From: a virus
Reading direction: 5' to 3' (one strand)
IMG/VR virus record: IMGVR_UViG_3300021085_002896
Span: 1 to 49,134 of that record
DNA: 49,134 nucleotides
This document shows, in pieces, positions 16,726 through 23,729 of this stretch. The notes beneath the pieces are model-generated. The model ran no database searches and had not been told where the DNA came from. It was given only the letters and a program-made list of their open reading frames with translations. Position 1 is the stretch's first letter; each line of letters begins with the position of its first letter. A program made the position numbers and the translations under genes.

Positions 16726-17559
16726 ATGCCAGAATTAGCAGAATTAAAATTTACAGCAGACTACGTCAATCAAGTATCAGAAGGTGCAAACTATGTTAAT
16801 GTTTCTAAAAACCCAGAACATAAGTGCGAAGACCTCGATATTCCATTTAAATCTTTCAGAGTTAAGGCAGAATCTAAGGGAAAGGAAATGGTCCTTATGA
16901 TTTTAGATAATAATTCAGATCAGATTATTCCTATTAGAATGACAATGGGAATGAGTGGATATTTTAAACTTACTAATTCAGGACAAGAACCTAAGCACTC
17001 ACATCTAAAATTTAATAGAAGGGATGGAACTACACTCTCATTTGTAGATGTTCGCCGATTTGGCAAGTGGAAACAAGGGTTATGGTGGAATGATACACGA
17101 GGAGAGGATCCAACGACCTCCTTTGATTCTTTTTGGAAAGATATAATGACTAATCTAACGTCACGCGCTTTCAAGAAACCACTCTATGAAGTCCTGATGA
17201 ACCAAAAATATTTTAATGGAATAGGCAATTACTTAAGAGCAGAGATAATTTTTAGAGCAGGTGACGTAGATCCTTTTTTACCAGCAGGAATGCAACTAGC
17301 TAAATATCCTAAAATACTAGAACTATGTAAAGATATCCCAATGTTAGCATACGCAAAAGGAGGAGGAAGCATTAGGGATTGGGATAATCCTTTCGGAGAA
17401 AATGCAGTTCAAGAAAGATTTATGTTATGTTACGGTAATAGTGAAATGTCAAAAAGAAAAGATAGAAACGGAAGGATGTTTTGGTATGATCCTAAATGGG
17501 ACAATGTTCCTACAAGTAGAGACGATTTAAAAGAATATTTCCATGGCGATAGAAGCTAA
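16726..17559 (+). CDS. Formamidopyrimidine-DNA glycosylase-like (Fpg/MutM), zinc-less
   Basis: 277 residues. The N-terminus MPELAE supplies the catalytic N-terminal Pro plus Glu2 and Glu5 (MPELPE in MutM), which fixes the start codon. MTMGMSGYFKL, SFVDVRRFGKW and KYFNGIGNYLRAEIIFRAGD are the family H2TH and wedge motifs. The C-terminal zinc finger Cys set is missing (RNGRMFWYDPKWD replaces it), as in zincless relatives. Removes oxidised purines by base excision. Overlaps the next ORF by 17 nt. Confidence 0.9.
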   Translation: MPELAELKFTADYVNQVSEGANYVNVSKNPEHKCEDLDIPFKSFRVKAESKGKEMVLMILDNNSDQIIPIRMTMGMSGYFKLTNSGQEPKHSHLKFNRRDGTTLSFVDVRRFGKWKQGLWWNDTRGEDPTTSFDSFWKDIMTNLTSRAFKKPLYEVLMNQKYFNGIGNYLRAEIIFRAGDVDPFLPAGMQLAKYPKILELCKDIPMLAYAKGGGSIRDWDNPFGENAVQERFMLCYGNSEMSKRKDRNGRMFWYDPKWDNVPTSRDDLKEYFHGDRS

Positions 17560-17728
17560 GAAGTGGCTTAACGAAAACGAATGGCCAGATAATAATATAG
17601 ACAGTGATGCATTTTCTCATTACACTAAAATGAGTAGTATCATGGAACAATATGCCAGAGAATATCATGCTAAGAAATTAGAAGAAGCTCGAAAAAAAGA
17701 AGTAACACAATTTAAAAAGTTCTTATGA
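17543..17728 (+). CDS. Small hypothetical protein
   Basis: 61 residues, helical, charged, with an aromatic N-terminus (KKWLNENEWPDNN). Overlaps both the glycosylase gene before it and the oxidoreductase gene after it (4 nt). Not recognised. Confidence 0.6.
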   Translation: MAIEAKKWLNENEWPDNNIDSDAFSHYTKMSSIMEQYAREYHAKKLEEARKKEVTQFKKFL

Positions 17729-18357
17729 AGAAACTAGAACGCATGCAAAACTTAATCGTAGTTGGACATCCTGATAAAAAATCATTTTGTTACAACGGAA
17801 TTTTTAAAACAATCCAAGAATCTCTATTAGATAGTGATTACCTAAATGAAATACAGGTAATAGATTTATATAGAGATGATTTTTCTCAGCCAAGAAAAGA
17901 TCTTATTAAGGAATATCAAGATGCTGTAACATGGGCGGATAGAATTTACTTCGTATCCCCTGTTTGGTGGTTTAGATTAACACCCAGAATGGAAATATTC
18001 TTTGACGAAGTATTTACCCCAGGTTTTGCATATAAGTTTGTTCCCCTTTTCGGAGCATACGCATATCCAAAGCCATTCTTGAGTGACAAAAAGGTAAGGA
18101 CATATATAACCCATGGAGCTCCTTCATTACCGGTAAGAACTCTATATTTAAACTCAGTTAAATTACGTTTAGTGATGGGAGTATTTACATTTGTATTTGG
18201 ATGGAATATTTCAAGATGGTTAAAGACAAAACAATTTTGGTCAGTTCCCTTCGTGAGCGATTCAAAAAGAAAGAAATATTTAGACAGAGTTAAAAAAGAT
18301 ATTAAGAGAGATCTTAAAAAACATCAAACATTACCTATGCAACATGAAAGTATATAG
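17725..18357 (+). CDS. Flavodoxin-like NAD(P)H oxidoreductase
   Basis: 210 residues of the NAD(P)H dehydrogenase (quinone)/KefF-type flavodoxin-2 family. NLIVVGHPDKKSFCYNGIF is the FMN phosphate loop, WADRIYFVSPVWWFRLTPRM the second FMN loop, and FTPGFAYKF the third family motif. Likely two-electron reduction of quinones or redox-active compounds. A shorter relative is at 31508. Start could be MQNLIVV at 17743 rather than 17725. Confidence 0.85.
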   Translation: MKKLERMQNLIVVGHPDKKSFCYNGIFKTIQESLLDSDYLNEIQVIDLYRDDFSQPRKDLIKEYQDAVTWADRIYFVSPVWWFRLTPRMEIFFDEVFTPGFAYKFVPLFGAYAYPKPFLSDKKVRTYITHGAPSLPVRTLYLNSVKLRLVMGVFTFVFGWNISRWLKTKQFWSVPFVSDSKRKKYLDRVKKDIKRDLKKHQTLPMQHESI

Positions 18358-18595
18358 ACCCACAAAAGAAATGAGAATTAATCCACTTTCCTTACAGGAG
18401 GGAGGATCTACGGTAACGGTGATTTACGATAATTACGCCGTTGAATTTACAAACATCAAATCTCCTTATTCGTATATTTCTTCTATTCGCTTTGCTAAAC
18501 GCAATGATATTTCTCTTAGAGGTTTTTTAATAAACGGTGAAGTATATGACATGTGTAGTGGTAATAAAGAAACAAAAATAAATAAATCAGTATAA
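18344..18595 (+). CDS. Small hypothetical protein
   Basis: 83 residues, β-rich (STVTVIYDNYAVEFTNIK), starts within the end of the oxidoreductase gene. Ends just before the class 2-like box of the next gene. Not recognised. Confidence 0.65.
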   Translation: MKVYRPTKEMRINPLSLQEGGSTVTVIYDNYAVEFTNIKSPYSYISSIRFAKRNDISLRGFLINGEVYDMCSGNKETKINKSV

Positions 18596-18596
18596 T
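18568..18596 (+). promoter_or_regulatory. Class 2 promoter AGAAAC-N17-TATAAT
   Basis: AGAAAC 18568-18573, 17 nt, TATAAT 18591-18596; the epimerase ATG is at 18602, implying a leaderless or near-leaderless mRNA. Confidence 0.5.
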
Positions 18597-18601
18597 ATTA
18601 T

Positions 18602-19495
18602 ATGAAAAACGTATTAGTCACAGGTGGTGCAGGATTTGTCGGAAGCAACCTCATTAAACACCTACAGGAAACCTACCCAAAAATTAAAATAACTTCATTA
18701 GATAATTACTTTACAGGAAAAGAAGAAAATCATGTTCCAGGTGCAACTTATTATAGAGGACATACTTGGGAAGCAGATACTATTTTTGAAAAATTAACAG
18801 AAGAAGAATATTTTGATACAGTATTCCACTTTGGAGAATATAGTAGGATTGTTCAATCGTTTGAAGATATTGATTTTGTTCATAGGTCTATTCTATCTGG
18901 AACACCTGTTATATTAGAACTATGTAGAAAATGGAATTCAAAGTTAATTTATTCTGCATCTAGTTCTAAATTCGGTAACAACGGTGAAGATGAGAATCTT
19001 TCTCCTTATGCTTGGATGAAATCTAAGATGGTAGAATTAATCAAAAACTATAATACATGGTATGATCTTCAATATGAGATCTGTTATTTCTTTAATGTAT
19101 ATGGACCTGGTCAAATTACATCAGGCGATTATGCAACAGTTGTCGGTATTTTTGAAAGACAATTTAAAGCAGGCGAAAAGTGTTCAGTAGTTTCTCCTGG
19201 AAATCAAAGTAGAGACTTTACACATGTTGAAGACGTAGTTACAGCACTTGGATTAGCAGCACAGAGAAAAGACAATCATGAATGGCACTTGAGAAGTGGA
19301 GTTAATACTACAATGATAGAATTAGCAGAAATGTATGGCGATTGGGTAATGATTCCTGAAAGAAGAGGTGAAAGGTTTACAAGTGAAGACTTCCCATCAG
19401 ATACTGAAGAAAAATTAGGCTGGAAACCAACGTGGAAATTACAAGATTGGGTAAATTTAGTAACATCATCAAAACAAGAAAAAATTAATGCATAA
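18602..19495 (+). CDS. NAD-dependent nucleotide-sugar epimerase/dehydratase (extended SDR)
   Basis: 297 residues. VTGGAGFVGSNL is the NAD-binding GxxGxxG, and SPYAWMKSK supplies the YxxxK catalytic pair with upstream Ser residues (SASSSKFG). FFNVYGPGQ and PGNQSRDFTHVEDV are GalE/Gmd-type substrate motifs. Probably interconverts a UDP-, GDP- or CDP-linked sugar; the exact substrate cannot be told. Overlaps the next gene by 8 nt. Confidence 0.9.
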   Translation: MKNVLVTGGAGFVGSNLIKHLQETYPKIKITSLDNYFTGKEENHVPGATYYRGHTWEADTIFEKLTEEEYFDTVFHFGEYSRIVQSFEDIDFVHRSILSGTPVILELCRKWNSKLIYSASSSKFGNNGEDENLSPYAWMKSKMVELIKNYNTWYDLQYEICYFFNVYGPGQITSGDYATVVGIFERQFKAGEKCSVVSPGNQSRDFTHVEDVVTALGLAAQRKDNHEWHLRSGVNTTMIELAEMYGDWVMIPERRGERFTSEDFPSDTEEKLGWKPTWKLQDWVNLVTSSKQEKINA

Positions 19496-19979
19496 AAAAG
19501 GTAAAATAGTATTAGTAGGAAAGGCAGCTGCCGGAAAAGATTATTTAAGAACTAGATATGAAAATAGAGGTTTCGTTTTTGGAGTCTCTTATACTACTCG
19601 TCCTCCTCGTAAGAAGGCAAACGAACAAGAAGGAGTAGACTACTATTTTGTAAACGAAGATAGCTTTAAAAATATGATCGATAATGATGAATTCGTTGAG
19701 TATCAAAAATTTAACGGATGGTATTACGGAATCACAAAGGAAGAATTTGAAAGATGTGACGTAATGATTTTAAACGCGGAAGCAGTCGATTTATTAAATG
19801 AAGAATATCGAAGCAGATGCTTTGTAACTTATATAGATATACCAATTGAAGTAAGAAGATCAAGAATTGTTGAAAGAAACGATCCAGACGACAATTTCGA
19901 AAGAAGAATACAGGCAGATGAAGATCAATTTAGAAACTTTTCTAATTTTGATTGTAGAATAACTAACCACAACTTTTAA
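19488..19979 (+). CDS. Guanylate kinase-like nucleotide kinase
   Basis: 163 residues. P-loop GKAAAGKDYL is atypical (GKD in place of GKS/T), as in some phage dNMP kinases. SYTTRPPRKKANEQEGVDYY and FVEYQKFNGWYYGITKE are the GMP-binding motifs of guanylate kinase, but the protein is ~40 residues shorter than Gmk. Likely phosphorylates GMP/dGMP or a related nucleotide. Confidence 0.85.
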   Translation: MHKKGKIVLVGKAAAGKDYLRTRYENRGFVFGVSYTTRPPRKKANEQEGVDYYFVNEDSFKNMIDNDEFVEYQKFNGWYYGITKEEFERCDVMILNAEAVDLLNEEYRSRCFVTYIDIPIEVRRSRIVERNDPDDNFERRIQADEDQFRNFSNFDCRITNHNF

Positions 19980-20001
19980 AACAACAATAAATAATAATAA
20001 G

Positions 20002-20514
20002 ATGGCAGATTTAAAGATGAACTTATCACAACTAGAAACAAAGAGAGACGAACTTATCAAAGAAATTGATGCGACTTCAAAGGATATGACTAATAAAACC
20101 TATGATGTTGATTTTATAAGTAACTCTAATATTAACAAAACATTATCTCATCTAGATAAAAATTACAAATGGACAGTTAAGAATGCTGCTCTTTTAATTA
20201 ATCTTTACGAAGCTCTAAAGGCTGAAAAAACTAGAATTTCAAAAGAAGGTGGAGATGCGATAGTAGCCCTAAAAACAGTTCCACTTAATACACTATATAG
20301 TGCTCTGACAACACTTGAAGGAACAGGTGTATCTCAGGCAAAAGCATTTACAACTCTTCTTACGCAAGTTGGTTTCAATATTAGTGAAGCCATGAAAACT
20401 ATGCAGGAATCAAATAAAGAAATACAAACTCTTCATGTTTCTTTAGCTGAAGTTGAAAAAGAAATAGAAGAGAATAACGTAGAAACAGTAACACCGGATG
20501 AAGTTAGCAAGTAA
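20002..20514 (+). CDS. Coiled-coil hypothetical protein
   Basis: 170 residues, mostly α-helical with coiled-coil segments at both ends (LSQLETKRDELIKEID, LAEVEKEIEENNVE). Cytoplasmic. Overlaps the next gene by 17 nt and may act with it. Not recognised. Confidence 0.75.
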   Translation: MADLKMNLSQLETKRDELIKEIDATSKDMTNKTYDVDFISNSNINKTLSHLDKNYKWTVKNAALLINLYEALKAEKTRISKEGGDAIVALKTVPLNTLYSALTTLEGTGVSQAKAFTTLLTQVGFNISEAMKTMQESNKEIQTLHVSLAEVEKEIEENNVETVTPDEVSK

Positions 20515-21013
20515 ATCTAAAAACAGATTAGAACTCTTAGACGTAATTCAAGAAGGAATTACGGTCGAAGATACGACCCTATCTGTTGAAAAGATTAAGC
20601 AATTAGCCTATCCTAGCCTTTTAGAAAAGGTAAGTGGATGGGTTACTGAAAAGAAAGGTTTTAGTGGAGGTCTTGCAAAAGAGAAAGCTAAAACAATGAT
20701 TAAATTTGATAGTAGTAAAACAACAGGTGCAAGGAGTATGCATTTTATGGGAACTACTAACAAGCCCACTCTTACCGTAGAGAGTGCTGGAATTAAGGTT
20801 GCTATAGAATTTATTAAAGGAGATAGAGGCTCAGATTTAAGAGAAGCTATCGGACAATCAATGATATACTCAACGGCGTATGATTTTGTAATGTGTGTAT
20901 TTTTAGATTCAACCGATGATAAAAGAATTAAAGGAGGATCTTCTTCAATCACAGAACATTATTTTTTAAACAACCTTTGGGATAATTTTAACGTAAAGTT
21001 TACATTAGTATAA
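20498..21013 (+). CDS. PD-(D/E)XK-like hypothetical nuclease
   Basis: 171 residues. The C-terminal half has the pattern of a PD-(D/E)XK core: IKVAIEFIKGDRG (E-x-x-K) followed by DLREAIGQSMIYSTAYDFVM, resembling the Q-containing helix of restriction-like nucleases. An upstream acidic residue for the first metal ligand is not clear. Assigned only by fold pattern. Confidence 0.5.
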   Translation: MKLASKSKNRLELLDVIQEGITVEDTTLSVEKIKQLAYPSLLEKVSGWVTEKKGFSGGLAKEKAKTMIKFDSSKTTGARSMHFMGTTNKPTLTVESAGIKVAIEFIKGDRGSDLREAIGQSMIYSTAYDFVMCVFLDSTDDKRIKGGSSSITEHYFLNNLWDNFNVKFTLV

Positions 21014-21023
21014 CAAACCATAT

Positions 21024-21554
21024 ATGCAAATATTCGTAACATCAAACCAACAGTTTGGGAGACCTGGGGCTATCAAGAAGTATGATAGACCCTTTTCTTC
21101 GCTAGAAGAAATGAACAAAACATTAACAGAGAACTGGAACCTTACAGTTTCACCTGAAGATGTAGTATATGTTTTAGGTAATTTTGGATGGGATCCAACT
21201 ACCGTAGAGAATTGTATTAATACACTAAATGGCCATATATATTTTATAGAAGGAGAATTTGATAAAGCGACTGTTGATGTTTCTATGCTTCCTAACGCAG
21301 ATAAGAAGATGGAAGAAATAGGACAAATAGACTTTTTACCAGAAATGGACGCGTGTATGTCTTATTGGCCTCTTTCAATTTGGCCTGGTAAATACTTATT
21401 AAGCGGTCATCCTTCTAAGAAAATTAAAACAAGTCCTTCTAAAAAGATAATTAATGTATCATGTGATCAATGGTCTTATAAACCAGTTAATATAAAATCA
21501 CTGATCGGGCTGTTTGAGGAAAATAATTTGAAAAAAAGTGAAAATAAACAGTAA
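21024..21554 (+). CDS. Metallophosphoesterase-fold protein lacking metal ligands (pseudoenzyme)
   Basis: 176 residues colinear with phage calcineurin-like phosphoesterases (TSDTHFG, LGDF, GNHD, HYPL, GHSH, VDVWDYKPV). Here the motifs read TSNQQFG (N8, Q10), VLGNFG (N53), EGEFD (E78, F79), SYWPL (Y114), SGHPS (only H129 kept) and CDQWSYKPV. Nearly all metal ligands are replaced while the scaffold is kept, so hydrolysis is unlikely. It may be a decoy, inhibitor or ligand sensor. Immediately upstream of class 1 copy 3. Confidence 0.75.
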   Translation: MQIFVTSNQQFGRPGAIKKYDRPFSSLEEMNKTLTENWNLTVSPEDVVYVLGNFGWDPTTVENCINTLNGHIYFIEGEFDKATVDVSMLPNADKKMEEIGQIDFLPEMDACMSYWPLSIWPGKYLLSGHPSKKIKTSPSKKIINVSCDQWSYKPVNIKSLIGLFEENNLKKSENKQ

Positions 21555-21602
21555 AAAGTTTTTTTATCTCAGATATTTTGCTTATATTAGCTTAGTAATA
21601 AT
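21539..21602 (+). promoter_or_regulatory. Class 1 conserved promoter element, copy 3
   Basis: AAAATAAACAG, TTTTTTTATCTCAG, ATATTTTGCTTATATTAG, CTTAGTAATAAT; drives the sigma-factor gene at 21625. Confidence 0.78.
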
Positions 21603-21624
21603 TAATTAATAAAAAACATAACGT

Positions 21625-22224
21625 ATGTCTACCTACAAACAACTAACTCAAAACTTTCTAGAAACAGGATCAGATCAAGACTTCGCAGCTCTTTACAATA
21701 AGATAAAGCCAGGTCTAACTTCTTATATTTATAAGATAGTTAAAGATCGTGAAATGGCCGAAGACATCGCAGTTAATACTTTAACTAAGATGTGGACTAA
21801 AATCGAACAATATAACCCAAGCTATGGAATTACTACTTGGTTATATAGAATCGCATTTAACGACTCTTTAGGTTATATTAAGAAAAGAAATCAAACTACG
21901 TCTTTGAGTAAATTATCAGAATATGGCGTAGAAGTAAGTGGCACTGGATCAGTTTCAAATACTCTAAAGGATTTAGTCTTAGATCACGAAGAAAAAACTG
22001 AACAGGATTATCTAGAAGAAGATGATGCTCTTCAAGACAAATACATTAAAACCTTAGAAGCTATGCAAAATCTAAAAGAAATGTATAGAGATATTCTAGT
22101 GGACAGAATGGTAAATCATATGAAATATGACCAACTAGCAATTAAATATAAACTCCCGCTACAAACTATTAAAAATAGAATTCGTAGAGGTAAAGCTTTA
22201 ATCGTTGAAGCTGTAGAAAAATAA
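21625..22224 (+). CDS. ECF-like RNA polymerase sigma factor
   Basis: 199 residues with σ2 (residues ~15-90: LYNKIKPGLTSYIYKIVKDR, then EDIAVNTLTKMWTKI and ITTWLYRIAFNDSLGYIKKR) and σ4 (residues ~140-195: LKEMYRDILVDRMVNHMKYD, then LPLQTIKNRIRRGKALIVEA) and no σ3. An acidic linker joins them. This would redirect host core polymerase to phage promoters, the role of gp55 in T4, though the architecture is ECF-type. Its own promoter is class 1; a class 2 motif with AAAC at -35 fits ECF preference. Confidence 0.88.
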   Translation: MSTYKQLTQNFLETGSDQDFAALYNKIKPGLTSYIYKIVKDREMAEDIAVNTLTKMWTKIEQYNPSYGITTWLYRIAFNDSLGYIKKRNQTTSLSKLSEYGVEVSGTGSVSNTLKDLVLDHEEKTEQDYLEEDDALQDKYIKTLEAMQNLKEMYRDILVDRMVNHMKYDQLAIKYKLPLQTIKNRIRRGKALIVEAVEK

Positions 22225-22243
22225 ATATGAAAGGAAGCACAAC

Positions 22244-22444
22244 ATGCAAGAAGGAAAGAAGAATGATCCAGAGTTTGTGTTCTGTTATTGGGACGAATTT
22301 AAACCTAACGTAGAAAAAGATGATAGTAGTAGTTTACAAAAAGAGCAAGACGGCAAAGAAATTATACATGACAGTGTTCGAAAACGAAGCAACACCGGAC
22401 AGGATAATAAATGCGAAAGCAAGAAAGCCCCTAATTCCGAATGA
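22244..22444 (+). CDS. Small hypothetical protein, acidic
   Basis: 66 residues. PEFVFCYWDEFKPNVEKDD is followed by a low-complexity charged stretch. Its last ~25 codons overlap the start of the next frame and look less protein-like. Either two overlapping genes or one gene with a frameshift. Confidence 0.45.
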   Translation: MQEGKKNDPEFVFCYWDEFKPNVEKDDSSSLQKEQDGKEIIHDSVRKRSNTGQDNKCESKKAPNSE

Positions 22445-22532
22445 ATATGAAATCGTAGAATTAGGAATGGGATCAAGTTTTATTAAGTGGTATAAAGACA
22501 AGCATAAAATTAAAAAACATGAATTGGCGTAA
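22368..22532 (+). CDS. Small hypothetical protein
   Basis: 54 residues from the ATG at 22368 (frame extends upstream to 22320). MTVFENEATPDRIINAKARK and EYEIVELGMGSSFIKWYKDK look genuinely coded, whereas the competing frame does not over this span. Cytoplasmic, basic C-terminus. Unknown function. Confidence 0.55.
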   Translation: MTVFENEATPDRIINAKARKPLIPNEYEIVELGMGSSFIKWYKDKHKIKKHELA

Positions 22533-22659
22533 TCAAATTGACGAATGGGACGAAGAACTTTATGAAGATCGTCCTAGGAAGGGTAAATTGCCTAAAATGA
22601 AAGACGTTGAAAAATCGCTAGCAAGCAAAAAAAGAAAAGATATTGAAAATAAACAGTAA
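22519..22659 (+). CDS. Small hypothetical protein, 46 aa
   Basis: ATG at 22519 overlaps the previous stop by 14 nt. Sequence is highly charged: WRNQIDEWDEELYEDRPRKG then a lysine-rich tail. Its 3' end forms the first bases of class 1 copy 4. Confidence 0.5.
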   Translation: MNWRNQIDEWDEELYEDRPRKGKLPKMKDVEKSLASKKRKDIENKQ

Positions 22660-22706
22660 AAAGTTTTTTTATCTCAGTTTTTTTGCTTATATTAGATAAG
22701 TAATTA
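22643..22706 (+). promoter_or_regulatory. Class 1 conserved promoter element, copy 4
   Basis: TTGAAAATAAACAG, TTTTTTTATCTCAG, TTTTTTTGCTTATATTAG, ATAAGTAATTAA; 12 nt before the ATG at 22719. Confidence 0.75.
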
Positions 22707-22718
22707 ATTAAACAAGTA

Positions 22719-23276
22719 ATGAATCATCAAGAAACATCAATAGAAAAATTAGAATCAGCTCCTCAAAGTACAACTGAGAAGGCAATCGATACTCTATTTT
22801 CTGTACTATGTTCTTCTTCTAAAAAAAGCAAGAAGATAGTTTATGTGGATATGGATGGCGTCTTAGTAGATTTACATGCAAAACTCAGAGAATATCCTGA
22901 AGACGTTGTAAAATCTCTAGGAAACGATATTGATAAATTACCTGCTCTTTTCCTCGATCCTCCTCCAATGGAAGGTGCGATTGAAGCTTTTAACATTCTT
23001 TGTTCTTTATTCGATGTGTATATTTTATCAACTGCACCATGGGATAATCCTGAAGCTTTAATGCACAAAAGACTATGGGTTGAAAAGCATCTAGGAAAAA
23101 ATGCATATAAAAGATTAATCCTTTCTCACAATAAACATTTAAATGTTGGAGACTTTTTAATCGATGATAGAACTGCAAACGGAGCTGGTCAATTTACAGG
23201 AGAACATATTCATTTTGGAACAGATAAGTGGCCAGATTGGAAGGCTACATTAGATTATCTTATACCTCACGCTTAA
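22719..23276 (+). CDS. 5'(3')-deoxyribonucleotidase (HAD, NT5C-like)
   Basis: 185 residues with an N-terminal extension of ~38. VYVDMDGVLVDLHAKL is the HAD motif I (DMDGV) of the NT5C family, PMEGAIEAF and YILSTAPWDNPEAL the cap/motif II, and KRLILSHNKHLN plus DFLIDDRTANGAGQF motifs III and IV. It dephosphorylates (deoxy)nucleoside monophosphates, adjusting phage nucleotide pools. Converges on the minus-strand gene, overlapping it by 17 nt. Confidence 0.92.
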   Translation: MNHQETSIEKLESAPQSTTEKAIDTLFSVLCSSSKKSKKIVYVDMDGVLVDLHAKLREYPEDVVKSLGNDIDKLPALFLDPPPMEGAIEAFNILCSLFDVYILSTAPWDNPEALMHKRLWVEKHLGKNAYKRLILSHNKHLNVGDFLIDDRTANGAGQFTGEHIHFGTDKWPDWKATLDYLIPHA

Positions 23277-23637
23277 ATATAAGCTTAATCCAGTTATATC
23301 TTTTTCTGGATTCTAAGTATTTATAATTCTTTTCATTGGCATACGCCTCTCTTTCAAATGAGATGTTACGATATGCTCCGGTTCCATAGATGAACAATTT
23401 TATAAACCATTCAGTAACATATAAAATATAGAAAGGAATCACTAGAAGTTCTTCCTGCTGCTTTATATGTATAGATTCATGATTAATAATCCTCTTCGCT
23501 CTTCCTCTCCACCATTTACCAGAATCATACTTTTCTCTTAGAACGATAAAGGGCCAAAGGGTAATTCCTCCAATTGACATAAACCAGCTTACTGCGTTTA
23601 AAAATCTGTCACTATATTTAATAATTGGTGTTTTCAT
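23260..23637 (-). CDS. HExxH membrane-associated putative metallopeptidase
   Basis: The only minus-strand gene. 125 residues from the ATG at 23635-23637; an upstream in-frame ATG at 23670 is also possible. IINHESIHIKQQEELL supplies an HExxH (HESIH), and FEREAYANEKN offers the third Glu ligand about 35 residues on, a zincin arrangement. Hydrophobic segments flank it (FLNAVSWFMSIGGITLWPF, LLVIPFYILYVTEWFIKLFI). A membrane-linked peptidase is likely; the substrate is unknown. Sequence just upstream on this strand contains TATATA-type boxes. Confidence 0.65.
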   Translation of the reverse strand: MKTPIIKYSDRFLNAVSWFMSIGGITLWPFIVLREKYDSGKWWRGRAKRIINHESIHIKQQEELLVIPFYILYVTEWFIKLFIYGTGAYRNISFEREAYANEKNYKYLESRKRYNWIKLIFKREV

Positions 23638-23663
23638 ATAGTATATATCAGATATATAACCTA

Positions 23664-23701
23664 AGCCCACGTCAGAGCGCTGACATTTAACTTCTTGGGC
23701 A
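23664..23701. other. Nested inverted repeat between divergent genes
   Basis: GTCAG/CTGAC (23671-23684, loop AGCG) inside outer arms AGCCCA (23664-23669) / TGGGC (23696-23700). Lies between the divergent starts of the HExxH gene and the secreted-protein gene; may be an operator or RNA hairpin. Confidence 0.4.
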
Positions 23702-23729
23702 GAAATCTATTAAACACTTATTTTTACAC

